In this document: piece after piece, positions 34,410 to 44,026 of the stretch
Numbering within the stretch: the stretch's first letter is position 1
How the letters are laid out: every line of letters begins with the position of its first letter
From: SZUA-320 sp963707875
GTDB taxonomy: Bacteria > Gemmatimonadota > Gemmatimonadetes > Gemmatimonadales > GWC2-71-9
Direction: 5' to 3'
Assembly: GCA_963707875.1 (NCBI GenBank)
Contig: CAVPRU010000014.1
Coordinates: 968,467-1,032,466, forward strand
Length of the DNA: 64,000 nucleotides
Position numbers and translations under genes: made by a program
The notes under the pieces: generated by a model
The model's database searches: none
Told to the model about the DNA's origin: nothing
Seen by the model: only the letters and a program-made list of their open reading frames with translations

Positions 34410-34865
34410 TCAGCCATCGAGGCCGAACTGGCGGAGGTGATGGTCGGCGTGGAGATAGGCCCAGCAATACCAGTCCGCGGCGCTCATCTCCCCGAACAGG
34501 GGATGCCGCCTGGTGAGCGAGGCGGCGGGGGCCGCCGCCATGGTGTCCAGGTGGGCCGCGAACCTCGCGCGGTCGGCCTCAAAGGCCTCGGGCGGCACCA
34601 CCGCCCCGGCCGGGTCGGCGCCGGCCCTGACCCCCCTGGGCCACCGGATCGGGGCCTTGAGGGCCAGCCATTTCATCAGCCGCCGGGGGGACCGCATCGG
34701 CGCGCTGAACGGCCGGGTGTTCATTGCCGCCTCCATGCCGTCGGCGACATGGACCAGCATCTGGTGCGGGGTCATCCGACCCCAGACCCGGGCCGTGGTC
34801 GGGGTCAGTCGTGCCAGTCGGCCCTGGAGGGAGGCCCGCACACCTGGATCAGCAATGGTCTTCAT
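34410..34865 (-). CDS. DinB-like/DUF1569 protein
   Basis: A 151-residue helical-bundle protein. MLVHVADGMEAAM and HADHHLRQFGLDG provide histidines at spacing typical of DinB-like (DUF1569/DfsB) four-helix proteins, which bind a divalent metal and include thiol-transferases. Length matches. Physiological role unknown. Lies 15 bases upstream of the peroxidase gene on the same strand. Confidence 0.82.
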   Translation of the reverse strand: MKTIADPGVRASLQGRLARLTPTTARVWGRMTPHQMLVHVADGMEAAMNTRPFSAPMRSPRRLMKWLALKAPIRWPRGVRAGADPAGAVVPPEAFEADRARFAAHLDTMAAAPAASLTRRHPLFGEMSAADWYCWAYLHADHHLRQFGLDG

Positions 34866-34919
34866 GGTGTCCTGAAGGAGGGGGCTTGAAATCTAGTGCT
34901 GGAGTCCTGTGGTCGGCGC

Positions 34920-35456
34920 TCAGTCAGACGAGAGAATGCGGGTGACCTGTCGGAGATGGACCAGATCGTGGCCGGCATACAGTCGCAGCATGTGCGTCAC
35001 GGTTTCCTCGCCCCGCTCGGGATGCACCCCGGCCCGCTGGCCGTCCGCCGGACTCAGCCCCTCCAGCAGAGTGAGGTGGGACTCGCGGAGGACCGTGAAC
35101 CGTTCGAGACTGGCCGCCGGGTCGGCCGTGGAGTAGTCGAGGCGGTCGGCCCAGAGATCCTGATCGTACCCATGGAGCACCGGCCGATCCTCCGCGAGGA
35201 CTCGGCGCAGGCGATAGCCCCAGACCAGCTCCGAATCCGCCAGATGGGCCAGCACCTGCCCAACCGACCACTTGCCTGGAGCCTCGGGACGGGAGATCTC
35301 CGGGCCGGACGACTCCTCGAGCACCGTTGCCAGAATGAAGGGCGTCTCCCAAAGCACCTCAAGGGGATCCCGGGTCCCGAGCAGATCGAGGACCGCCCGG
35401 ATGTACCGGGGGGCATGCTCTGCGGCTCCATTGGCCGGGTTGCTGAAAACGCTCAT
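34920..35456 (-). CDS. DinB family protein
   Basis: A 178-residue four-helix DinB-type protein. PGKWSVGQVLAHLADSELVWGYRLR near the N-terminus and YAGHDLVHLRQVTRIL at the C-terminus supply three His metal ligands in the usual places. Family members include thiol-dependent transferases (BstA-type) and stress proteins; the substrate is unknown. The ATG at 35456 overlaps the stop of the DHFR-like gene, so the genes are coupled. Confidence 0.88.
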   Translation of the reverse strand: MSVFSNPANGAAEHAPRYIRAVLDLLGTRDPLEVLWETPFILATVLEESSGPEISRPEAPGKWSVGQVLAHLADSELVWGYRLRRVLAEDRPVLHGYDQDLWADRLDYSTADPAASLERFTVLRESHLTLLEGLSPADGQRAGVHPERGEETVTHMLRLYAGHDLVHLRQVTRILSSD

Positions 35457-35971
35457 GTGGCGGGCACCGCGTATTCCAGCATCATGGTTCCGGTCTTGGA
35501 GTAGAGCCGGTGCCCGGTCAGTTTGAGCTTGGTCCCGGTTCCGTCGGCGGGCAACAGTGGCGTGCCACCTCCCAGCAGGACCGGAATCACCGCCACCTCG
35601 ACAGCGTCCACCAGCCCGAGCGCCAGCAGGCTACGGAACAGCTCACCGCCGCCGAACAGCCAGACGTCCTTGCCCGGTTCCTGACGCAACCTGGCCAGAG
35701 TCGCCTGAGGATCGTCCGAAATGATGACCCCGGGGCAATCCTCCTGCCGCAGTGTCCGGGAGCACACATACGCCGTCATCCCCGGCATCCCGGCGCCACC
35801 CATCTTGAGGGCGGCCTGGTAGCTCTTCCGACCCATCAGGAGGGTGTCGAACGACCCCATCAGCGCGCCGAAATCAATCTCCGGATCCATCACGATCCAG
35901 TCGAACTCTCCGGTGGGACCGGCGATGTAGCCATCGAGGCTCATCGCCACGGAGTAACGCACTCGTCGCAT
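35453..35971 (-). CDS. DHFR-like / RibD C-terminal domain reductase
   Basis: A 172-residue protein of the dihydrofolate-reductase-like RibD_C family: MSLDGYIAGPTGEFDW at the N-terminus, DTLLMGRKSYQAA, VWLFGGGELFRSLL (NADPH-binding GG motif) and PVLLGGGTPLLP. True folate reduction is unlikely, and the substrate of these stand-alone members is unknown. It starts 4 bases after the TetR gene and overlaps the DinB gene, so TetR probably controls both. Confidence 0.9.
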   Translation of the reverse strand: MRRVRYSVAMSLDGYIAGPTGEFDWIVMDPEIDFGALMGSFDTLLMGRKSYQAALKMGGAGMPGMTAYVCSRTLRQEDCPGVIISDDPQATLARLRQEPGKDVWLFGGGELFRSLLALGLVDAVEVAVIPVLLGGGTPLLPADGTGTKLKLTGHRLYSKTGTMMLEYAVPAT

Positions 35972-35975
35972 CGCG

Positions 35976-36590
35976 TCAGCCTCCCTCGGCTGCCTGCTGC
36001 CGACAATTCAGGGTGTGGAACATGACATCCATCTCGGCCGGAGTGTACCCGGTATCCTCCCCAACCCACCAGCGGAGCAACCCGAACAGGGCTCCGGCAA
36101 TCAGCCGCGCCTCCACCGAGGGGGGAACCGCGGCCCGGCCTCCGGTTTCCTTGGCCTGGAAGCGCCGGGCAATCGTCTGGCTGAGACAGGTGGTCCCGGC
36201 CTCATAGAGCCGGTCCAGCAGTCCAGCCCGGGCGAGCGAGCGATGGAACGGGCCGGAACCGCCCACGTGGTGAAAGAGCTCGGCAACTGGCGCGACCCTG
36301 GGCGTCGTTCCCGGGGAGCCCATGCTCCGGTCGAGCATCAGCAACAGACCCTCGAAGCTGCGGAGCAGGAGATCGTCCTTGCCGCGGTAGTGCTGGTAGA
36401 ACGTGGACCGGCCCACTCCAGCCTCATCCAACAGGTCCTGGATCGTGATAGCCTGATAGCGCTTCCGACCCACCAGGGCAATCAGGGCATGGGTGAGGGC
36501 CTGCCGGGTTCGCTGGACCCGACGGTCGGGACGGGCACCGGGGCCTGGAGCCCAACGTTCCGGAACAATCTTCGGCTTGGTGTTCATCAT
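35976..36590 (-). CDS. TetR-family transcriptional regulator
   Basis: A 204-residue repressor-type protein. The N-terminal DNA-binding HTH is RKRYQAITIQDLLDEAGVGR followed by STFYQHYRGKDDLLL, the TetR hallmark. The C-terminal ligand domain carries no recognised motif. The start is placed at ATG 36590 behind GACGGGAG; 36587 is equally possible. It is the first gene of a minus-strand run (DHFR-like, DinB, DUF1569, peroxidase) and divergent from a membrane protein 86 bases away, so it may regulate both. Confidence 0.92.
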   Translation of the reverse strand: MMNTKPKIVPERWAPGPGARPDRRVQRTRQALTHALIALVGRKRYQAITIQDLLDEAGVGRSTFYQHYRGKDDLLLRSFEGLLLMLDRSMGSPGTTPRVAPVAELFHHVGGSGPFHRSLARAGLLDRLYEAGTTCLSQTIARRFQAKETGGRAAVPPSVEARLIAGALFGLLRWWVGEDTGYTPAEMDVMFHTLNCRQQAAEGG

Positions 36591-36676
36591 CTCCCGTCCC
36601 GGGGGGCTGAGGTGCTTGATCCCGCTGGAAGAAACCGGTAATCTGGCCCAAAGCAACTCTCCCACGAGGAGTCACC

Positions 36677-37330
36677 ATGTCCCGTGACCAGACCGGCGGA
36701 ACCCTGATGATTCTGGGCGCACTTTCAGGAGCATTCGCGCTGGCGCTCCATCCAACCGCTCACGATATCCTCAACCCCGACACCGGCGCCGCCCAGGCCC
36801 GGCTCGGTGTCCTGGTCCATTCGGTGGCCATCGCCGGTCTCCCGGTCCTGTTCCTCGGGTTCCTGGCCATGGCACGGCGACTCGGCCCCAGCAACCTGAC
36901 GACGGCGGCGCTGGTCTTTTGGGGCTTTGGCGGCGTGGCGGTGCTGAGCGCGGCGGTGGCGAGCGGATTCGTGGCCACCGACCTGTTCCGCCGAGTCGTG
37001 GCGGAGCCGGGACCGACCGGGGACCTGTACCATCTGCTGGGCAGTTACACCGGGATGCTGAATCAGGGCTACGCCAGGGTGAACGTGGTAGCGGCGGCGG
37101 TGGCCATCCTGCTGTGGTCGGCGGCCATCATCCGGAGCGGGAGGATGTCCGTAGCGTCAGGCTGGGCCGGAGCAGTGGTTGGTCTCACCGTGCTGGCGGG
37201 GTTCTTCTCGGGACACCTGCAACTCGACGTGCACGGATTCGGGCTCATCACCTTCCTGGAATCTGGCTGGATGATCTGGCTGGGGGTCCAGCTCTGGCGT
37301 AGGCCCGGTGATTCCGGGATCGGGGCCTAA
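36677..37330 (+). CDS. Hypothetical multi-pass membrane protein
   Basis: A 217-residue protein with six hydrophobic segments (about 10-25, 42-62, 75-98, 130-148, 157-177 and 185-205) and no recognised catalytic motif. The ATG at 36677 has GAGGAGT upstream. His residues in the first and fifth segments could bind a heme or metal, but this is speculative. Divergent from TetR, which may control it. Its stop overlaps the convergent DUF1697 gene. Confidence 0.82.
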   Translation: MSRDQTGGTLMILGALSGAFALALHPTAHDILNPDTGAAQARLGVLVHSVAIAGLPVLFLGFLAMARRLGPSNLTTAALVFWGFGGVAVLSAAVASGFVATDLFRRVVAEPGPTGDLYHLLGSYTGMLNQGYARVNVVAAAVAILLWSAAIIRSGRMSVASGWAGAVVGLTVLAGFFSGHLQLDVHGFGLITFLESGWMIWLGVQLWRRPGDSGIGA

Positions 37331-37869
37331 CCCAGGTCGTACCGCTCAACCAGGCGGACGAAGGTCTTGATCGTGCGGAAGGTCGCCCTGACGCCGAGCG
37401 TCCGTTCAAACACCGCGTTGGAGAAGGTCGACTCACTCTGCTTCCGGCGGCAGAGCCAGTAGATCTCTCGACCGTGAACCTGGAAGGCGTCAATGTCGGT
37501 GGCCAGGGACTGGAGCCGCTTCCGGGCTGGTGCGGGGAGCGGGTCGGCCAGCAGACCGACATTGAGCGCGGCGGCCTGTCGGACCTCCACAGGCGAGAAC
37601 GGCGTGTCTCGGCAGATCGCGGCGACCTCGGCGCCGGTCCGGAGGAAGCTGCACACCTCGTAGCCGAGCCCAGCCTTGAGGCCCGCTTCCATGCGCTTGA
37701 CGAGAGCTGGCCCAGGAGGCCGCGGCGCCGTGAACAGCACGTTGCCGCTGGCGATGAAGGTCTCGACCTCCTCGAACGACATGGACACGAAGAGCCGCCG
37801 GAGCTCCTCCATGGAGACCCGGTGGCCGCCGACGTTGATGGCCCGGAGGAAGGCCACGCACCGGGTCAT
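37327..37869 (-). CDS. DUF1697 family protein
   Basis: A 180-residue protein with the DUF1697 signature: MTRCVAFLRAINVGGHRVSM at the N-terminus, EEVETFIASGNVLF, and the C-terminal segment ESTFSNAVFERTLGVRATFR followed by TIKTF. Function of the family is unknown. It is often found singly, as here. Confidence 0.93.
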   Translation of the reverse strand: MTRCVAFLRAINVGGHRVSMEELRRLFVSMSFEEVETFIASGNVLFTAPRPPGPALVKRMEAGLKAGLGYEVCSFLRTGAEVAAICRDTPFSPVEVRQAAALNVGLLADPLPAPARKRLQSLATDIDAFQVHGREIYWLCRRKQSESTFSNAVFERTLGVRATFRTIKTFVRLVERYDLG

Positions 37870-37917
37870 CTCAGGCTCACTTTCGGTGATGGCAACATCG
37901 CCTCAGGAAAACAGGAA

Positions 37918-37941
37918 GGGCGGCCCGGTGAAGGACCGCCC
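37918..37941 (-). terminator. Terminator of the large lipoprotein gene
   Basis: A 9-base GC stem (GGGCGGTCC/GGGCCGCCC with one mismatch) and 6-base loop downstream of the stop at 37968, followed on the minus strand by TTCCTGTTTTC. Confidence 0.7.
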
Positions 37942-37967
37942 CCCTGGTTCAGGGTGTTCGCGGCCGC

Positions 37968-39902
37968 CTAGTATTCGGGCGGTGGGACGATCTCGACCAT
38001 CACATCGAAGTAGCCGATGACACCGCGATCTCGAGCCCGGATGGCCAACAGGTTGGCGCCGGCCTGTGCCTGAGTGGTGAAGGTAAAGGCGGCACCGGAG
38101 GCTGGTCGCTCGGCACACCCCTCATGCCTGGCCATGCCACCCAGGAACGGGGCATCAAGCGAACCGGTGTATTCCTCCTCGTTGAGCCAGACCTGGACAT
38201 CGTTGTCGATCGCGATCCGGACCTGCACCCAGGCGGCTTCCGCAAGGACGAAGGTCTTCCTCACCAGCACGTCGCTGTTGAGCGGCCAGAGTGTTGCGCT
38301 GGGCGCAGAGTTGTACAACGGGCACGAATGTTCGTTCGTGCTGGCGAACGGAGCGGCCCCCGTCAACCAGCTCGAGGCATCGAATGCCTCCTCATAGAAG
38401 GGGGTCTCCGACTCGCCACCCAGTGAAGTGAGCAGGTACTGGTACCCGCTCGCCTGCCAGGGCACCAAGCCGGTGGCCTCGACCAGGAAGTTGACCGAAT
38501 AGCCCGGAGTGGGCGCTGTGTTGCCCTGGGCGGTCACGAACACCAGTTCGGAACCCGGGAAGCCAAGGCTCGATGGATCGAACTCCGCCTTGACGTTCGA
38601 GTACCCCTGGATGGTGCCGAAGTCGAGACACGGCAGGGCCGCCCGGCCGTCAGGTCCGGTCACCACGGTAGCCGCGCCACAGAGCGAGGCATTACCCGGG
38701 TTGCTTCCAAAATCTTCCCCACTGGCTGGCTGGACCGAGAAGGTGACCGTCACCCCGGGGATCGGGGTACCGAGCCCCATCGTCAGCACTTCCACCACCG
38801 GCACGCCGTTCGTCGTGCTCCCCACAGTGCCCGAAATCGTTCCAGGCGGCACCGGCGGGGTCGCGGCCGGCCCGGCCATAGGCCCGAACTGCGGCGGCGG
38901 AGCGAACTCCTCCGGTGAGCCACCCACCCCACCGGCGCCACGGCCGGTCAGGCCCGGATCCACTGCACCAAACGGGCTGAACTCCTCCGGCGACCCGCCC
39001 ACTCCGCCGAAGGCAAACATCGACGCCTGAACCTTCTTGGGAAGGAACAGATCGGCCAGCTTTGCCAGCACCTTGCCGACCGCGGTGGTCGGTGCCTGGG
39101 TGATCCCGCCCGAGCAGTTCAGGGCTGCGGCCAATGCGCTTGGGATCTCCTTCTTTTCGAGCAGTTCAAAGACGGCCCCGATCTGGTGCCCCAGAAGGGC
39201 ACGCGCCGCGGCGTCTTCGCTGATGCCATCCGGAAGACAGACCCCCACCACCACTCCAGCCGGCACGGCGAACTGGGGGAAGGTCTGCACGCTGAGATAA
39301 GTCGGGTACTTGTCGAGCGGGGTGATCAACGGGTTCTCGGTGGGAGGAATCACCGTCAAGGTCACCAGCGCCCCCGGAGGGACAATGCTGCCGGCAGGGA
39401 ACTCGACACCTACCTTCTGCCCCCCCTCGCCTGGAACGGCAAACGCGGCCGGGCCATTGGCGGTGTTCAAGTCGAAGACCTCGCCGCTCAACCCGACCTG
39501 GCAGAGGACGTCCGCGATGAGCTGATCGACCTGAGCCTTGACCGCAGCCTGCTGCGACGCAGAGAGTTGCCCGAACTTCAGCTTGATGAAATCGACCAGG
39601 CCCCTGGCATGCGCGATGGCGCCTGGCAGGTCGCCCTTGGCCAGCGCCTTGGTAACATTCTTGAGTTTGGCCTTGGCCGAGTTGGCGTTGGGCCACCCAG
39701 GGGTCGCAAACAGGGCGTTGATCTCCGCCTCGATCTCGGCGACCGTCTTGAGCGTGCAGTACGGGTTGGCGGGCACCACAACCGGCGCCCCCTGGATTCC
39801 GATGGGCGATTCCCCGGGTGCCGTCGTGGGAGCGGTTTCAGGGGAACATGCCGCGAGCACAAGTGCAATGGCAACTGCGGGAGTGAGGCACCGACGCAAC
39901 AT
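37968..39902 (-). CDS. Large Ig-like secreted lipoprotein
   Basis: A 644-residue predicted lipoprotein starting at ATG 39902 behind AGGAGG, with signal MLRRCLTPAVAIALVLAAC (lipobox LAAC). The N-terminal part is helical (about 55-160), a beta region follows, then a linker where GGVGGSPEEF occurs twice (about 300-335), an Ig-like Big-type domain (PGVTVTFSVQPASG...VVTGPDGRAALP) and a C-terminal jelly-roll-like domain (VLVRKTFVL, VRIAIDNDVQVWLN, NLLAIRARD) as in sugar-binding modules. A surface adhesin or carbohydrate-binding role is plausible. Reading frames join it to the upstream kinase as one 1550-residue ORF only because of a one-base indel near 40104. Confidence 0.85.
   Translation of the reverse strand: MLRRCLTPAVAIALVLAACSPETAPTTAPGESPIGIQGAPVVVPANPYCTLKTVAEIEAEINALFATPGWPNANSAKAKLKNVTKALAKGDLPGAIAHARGLVDFIKLKFGQLSASQQAAVKAQVDQLIADVLCQVGLSGEVFDLNTANGPAAFAVPGEGGQKVGVEFPAGSIVPPGALVTLTVIPPTENPLITPLDKYPTYLSVQTFPQFAVPAGVVVGVCLPDGISEDAAARALLGHQIGAVFELLEKKEIPSALAAALNCSGGITQAPTTAVGKVLAKLADLFLPKKVQASMFAFGGVGGSPEEFSPFGAVDPGLTGRGAGGVGGSPEEFAPPPQFGPMAGPAATPPVPPGTISGTVGSTTNGVPVVEVLTMGLGTPIPGVTVTFSVQPASGEDFGSNPGNASLCGAATVVTGPDGRAALPCLDFGTIQGYSNVKAEFDPSSLGFPGSELVFVTAQGNTAPTPGYSVNFLVEATGLVPWQASGYQYLLTSLGGESETPFYEEAFDASSWLTGAAPFASTNEHSCPLYNSAPSATLWPLNSDVLVRKTFVLAEAAWVQVRIAIDNDVQVWLNEEEYTGSLDAPFLGGMARHEGCAERPASGAAFTFTTQAQAGANLLAIRARDRGVIGYFDVMVEIVPPPEY
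38904..39008. repeat. Internal coding repeat encoding GGVGGSPEEF
   Basis: Two roughly 30-base copies (38904-38933 and 38979-39008) differ at a few third positions and encode the same ten-residue linker peptide inside the large lipoprotein. Confidence 0.7.
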
Positions 39903-40078
39903 ATATCCTCCTGAACGGGGAGTCGCTGACCGGTGATTGTACCCCTGGATCACCCGGATGGCAACCAGCCCGACAGGCTGCTCAGCCACGCGCCAGGCTC
40001 TCTGCGGAGCGGAATGAAACGGACGGATTGTGGAGGGACGGAAACCCGTGCGGGGACCACCTGGTCGGAGGTGACCAG

Positions 40079-42620
40079 CTACTGTCCCACCAGCTGTTTC
40101 CAGCCCGGGGTGGCGGCAGATGTCCCGGAACCACCACCCGGGCTCCTCGCGGTAGACCTGGCGCAGCTGGTCGTTGGCCGCGAAGTAGAACTTGATGAGA
40201 TCCACCGCCCCGTCCGCGTCCCCGAGCAGCCGGTACACGAAGGCGCCGAACATGGTCAGGTCCCGGGTCGGGTTGAGCTGGGCATCGCCCTTGGAGCGCT
40301 CGACCACCGCCTTCGCGCTGTCGGCCAGTCCGGCCCGCGCCAGCGTCGCCGCCACCAGCATCCGGGCATTCAGCGTCAGATACTCCCGTCGCCCTTCGGG
40401 GGCCAGGGCGGTCACCGAGTCGGCCAGCCGCCAGGCCCGGGCCGGGTCAGGGTCCTTGACCGCAGTCGTGGTCATCATGAACAACTCGCACCGAGGCGAG
40501 TTGAAATCGTTGGGGAATCGGCGCCGGATCTCCGAACAGCGGAACCCCGCATCCACGAAGTTGGCCAAGTCGTACGAGGACAGAAACAGCCGGTTCAGGA
40601 CCACATCGGCGTTGTCGAGGAAGGCGTCGGCCTCCAGCGCCCTCGTGGCGGCGCTGTTCACGTCCACCGCGGTCTTGGTGTTGTTGTACAGGTGAGACAG
40701 CGTCGCCCACGCCCCCGCCTGTCGGCGGTTGAGCCCGACCGCCTTCTCCAGGTCGCTCTGGGCGTCGAGCAGCAGCGCCTCGGCTTTGCCGGCGTCTGGC
40801 TCGAGCCGCATGTTCCACTTCCAGTACTTGAGATTCCCCCGGATTTCGAATGCGTCCGCACCGGTTGGATTGAGAGCGATCGCCCGATCGGCCAGGGGCA
40901 CCCCGACGGACACCCATTGATCGATCAGGGCCCGATCCCTCGTCAGCCGTGACCGGCGCCAGGCCAGGAAGGCCCGCTGACTGACCGGCTCGGACCACTT
41001 GGGGTCCTGCTGCTCGGCGAGGGCAAGCACCGAATCCGCCGCCGCAAAGTCCCGAGCATACCCCAGGCTGTCGCCGGCCGAGGCCGCGGCCTCGCCGGTC
41101 TTGCGGAGCTTTTCCGCCCGCTGGACCAGCGACCAGGCCTCAACGCTGGCTGTCTGGCCCTGGAGCTCGCGGAGCCGGATTTCCTCGCCCAGCCGACCCT
41201 GGATGAGGCGCGTCACTTCCTGGGCCAGGGAATCACGGACCCCGAGGGCGGCCCCAAGTGGCTGCCTGAGGGAGGTACGTTCCAGCGTCTGCCCGCTGGT
41301 TCCATCCACCAGCTGGACGCTGACCCGCACGTCGTCGCCATTCTGCACCAGCTCGCCACTGACCAGGGTACCCACACCAAGCACCCGGGCAATGCTGTCG
41401 GGCTCCAGGGTGGAGACCCGGAACGGTTCCACACCGCCCTTGGAAATCACGGTGAGTCCCTCGACCTGGCCCAGGCTCAGCATCAGGGCCTCGGTCAGAC
41501 CATCGGCCAGATAGCCGAGCTCGCCGTCGCGACTCCGATCGGCAAAGTAGAGCACCGCAATCCGGTGCGGATCCAGACCGCCAGGGACCGAGGCGGGCGG
41601 ACCCGGCTCCCGGAGGCCGAAGAACCACCCGAGGAAGAGGGCCACCACGGCCCCGCCACCGATCCCTGCCATGCCCCACCGCTGCCGCCACCAGGGCAGG
41701 TGTCGAGCCCGGAGCGCCGCGTAGGACTGGGTCGCCGCGCGTCGCGTGGTGGTGTGCCGCGACCCGCTCCGGTAGGTGGCGGTCGTCGCGAGCCCGATCC
41801 CCAGCAGTTCGGCAAACTGGGCCGCGCTCTGGGGCCGGTCGGCCGGCGACTTGGCCATGGCCGCGAAGATGGCGTCCTCGATTTCCTCCGGCACCGTGTT
41901 CCGGACGATCCGGACGCTCGGCACCGCCTCCATGGCGTGCCGGGCCATCAGTGCCATCGCGTTCTTGGCGGTGAACGGTGGCTCCCCGGCCAGCATCTCG
42001 TACAGCATGCACCCCAGGCTGTACAGGTCGGCGGTCGGACCGACCGTCTCGCCCACCGACTGCTCGGGCGACATGTAGACCGGGGTCCCGACCGCCATCC
42101 CGGTCTGGGTCAGCTTCTGGGCGTTGCTCTCACTCGCCGCGCGCGCGATCCCGAAATCGGCCACCAGGGCGTGGCCCTCGGACAGCAGCACGTTTTCCGG
42201 CTTGATGTCGCGATGGACAATGCCCTGCTTGTGGGCATGGCCCAGGGCGTCCGCCACCTCCAGAGTGATCTGGATCGCATCCTCGATCGGAAGCTGCCCC
42301 TCCCGGTCCAACCGGTCCCGGAGGGCCTCACCCTCGATGAAGGGCATCACATAGAAGAAGAGGCCGTCCACTTCGCCCGAGTCGTAGAGACCCAGGATGT
42401 GCGGGTGGGAGAGCTTGGCCGCCAGCTTGATCTCGCGCTCAAAGCGCTCCGCCCCGATACTCGCCGCCAGCTCGGGGTGCAGCACCTTGATCGCCACCTT
42501 CCGGTCGTGCTTGACGTCCCGGGCCAGGTAGACCACGGCCATGCCGCCCCGTCCGAGTTCCTTCTCGAACAGGTACCGGTCGTTGAGCCCCGCCTGGAGG
42601 CGTTCTTCAGTGGTTGCCAC
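40079..42620 (-). CDS. Membrane Ser/Thr kinase with TPR-like sensor region (apparent one-base insertion near its end)
   Basis: A PknB-like kinase: glycine loop GRGGMA (23-28), Lys45, HRD (136-138) with KPEN, DFG (155-157), SPEQ. A basic segment and one transmembrane helix (about 316-336) lead to an extracytoplasmic region with a TolB/FlgO-like start (HRIAVLYFADRSRDGELGYLADGL) and helical TPR-like repeats. In the raw frame the stop is lost and translation runs into the lipoprotein. Dropping one base from the C/G runs at 40104-40110 gives a natural end, HPGWKQLVGQ then TAG at 40079, and the length (2541 bases) becomes a multiple of three, giving 846 residues. GTG 42620 is the start. Confidence 0.88.
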
Positions 42621-42667
42621 GGTTCAACTATAGGTCCGGGGGGCCGGTCCGGACCAGTCCGGGACCC

Positions 42668-43987
42668 CTAGATGGCCACGGCAATTCCCACCAGGCCGAC
42701 CGCGGCGACCAGCAGAGCCCCGGGAACGGCAAACCGGAGCCATCGGCCGTAGGGAACCCCCGCGGCGAGCAGCATGGCCAGCAGGGCCCCGTTGGTCGGG
42801 GTGAGCATGTCCATCACCGCCCCGCCGGTCTGGTAGGCCAGGACCACCGCCTGGCGCGACAGGCCCAGCAGGTCGGCCATCGGAGCCATGATCGGCATGG
42901 TCAGGACCGCCTGGCCGCTGTTGGACGGCACCGGGACGTGCAGCAGGGCATGGACCGGGACCATGAGCCCCGCCGCCGCAAGGGCGGGGAGTGATTCCAG
43001 CGGGGTGGCGAGCCCGTGGACGATGGTATCGATCACCCGCCCGTCGGTCAGCACCACCGAGATGCCCCGGGCCACCCCCACGAACAGGGCAGGTGCCAGC
43101 ATCCCCTCCATCCCGTTGAGCAGCCCGGAGGTGGTGCCCCGGACGCCGAGCCCCGAGGCCAGCCCGACCGCGATCCCCGCCACCAGAAACAGCGCCGAGA
43201 GCTCGTTGAACCCCCAGTCGAGCCGGAGGACACCGTAGACGTAGGGGATGAAAGGGATCAGGACCAGCGCCAGCAGGACACCGTCCCGGCTGGTGACCCG
43301 GTCGGTCGGCAGGGGCTGCAGTTCCGGCCGGACATCGTCGGCCGACCCCTGCCAGAGGGTCCACCCGATCCAGACCGCGGTGGCCCCAAGGAACAGGACG
43401 AACCGGAGGCCGACCATGCTCATGGGGGGCAGGTCGGCGTAGGTCAGGGCGATGCCGGTCACGAATGGATTGGTGGGCCCCATTGCCGACCCGACGACCG
43501 CGGCGCCCACGCTCATCGCCAGCGCGGTCACCGCCCCGAACCCCAGTCCCCGACTCAGCAGCAACAGCACCGGGATCAGCGCGACGATCTCCTCGTGCAT
43601 GTTCTCCAGGGCCCCGAGCGTGGCAAACATCAGGCTCACCATCACCACCACCGCCCGCGGGTTCCGGGACCCGCCCACCAGGGCCCCCACCAGTCGGCGG
43701 AGCGCCCCGGTCCGGTCCAGCAGGGCAAAGGCACCCCCGACCATGAGGATCACCACTACCACCTCGCCGCCATCCACGATCCCCCGTGGCACCGCGACCG
43801 CCGCCGCCAGAATATTCACCGGCGCACGCTCAACCGTGCGGTAGGTTCCCGGGATCACTACCTGCCGACCGGTTTCGGGGTCGGCCTGGCGCTGGTATTC
43901 CCCGGCCGGAAGCACCCAGGTCAGCAGGGCCGCTACCAGCACGCCGCCCAGCAGCAGCACCATCGGATGGGGAAGCCGGAGCTTCAC
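42668..43987 (-). CDS. YfcC/DcuC-like ion-transporter superfamily carrier
   Basis: A 439-residue secondary transporter with about twelve membrane helices. MVLLLGGVLVAALLTWVLPAGEYQ is the usual N-terminus, AMGPTNPFVTGIA and LLHVPVPSNSGQAVLTMPIM carry the conserved helix-hairpin substrate motifs (repeated in inverted topology), and ALENMHEEIVALIPV is also family-typical. Relatives transport C4-dicarboxylates, arginine/ornithine or other amino acids; the substrate is unknown. It starts at GTG 43987 behind GAGGAGG. Monocistronic as far as can be seen. Confidence 0.88.
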   Translation of the reverse strand: MKLRLPHPMVLLLGGVLVAALLTWVLPAGEYQRQADPETGRQVVIPGTYRTVERAPVNILAAAVAVPRGIVDGGEVVVVILMVGGAFALLDRTGALRRLVGALVGGSRNPRAVVVMVSLMFATLGALENMHEEIVALIPVLLLLSRGLGFGAVTALAMSVGAAVVGSAMGPTNPFVTGIALTYADLPPMSMVGLRFVLFLGATAVWIGWTLWQGSADDVRPELQPLPTDRVTSRDGVLLALVLIPFIPYVYGVLRLDWGFNELSALFLVAGIAVGLASGLGVRGTTSGLLNGMEGMLAPALFVGVARGISVVLTDGRVIDTIVHGLATPLESLPALAAAGLMVPVHALLHVPVPSNSGQAVLTMPIMAPMADLLGLSRQAVVLAYQTGGAVMDMLTPTNGALLAMLLAAGVPYGRWLRFAVPGALLVAAVGLVGIAVAI

Positions 43988-44026
43988 GAGTACCTCCTCA
44001 GTGGAGTGACCGAGGCGATCCGAGCC

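Noticed and set aside
37968..42620. Single 1550-residue kinase-lipoprotein
   Set aside because: Contains an internal lipoprotein signal with its own ribosome-binding site, and a one-base correction yields two normal genes.
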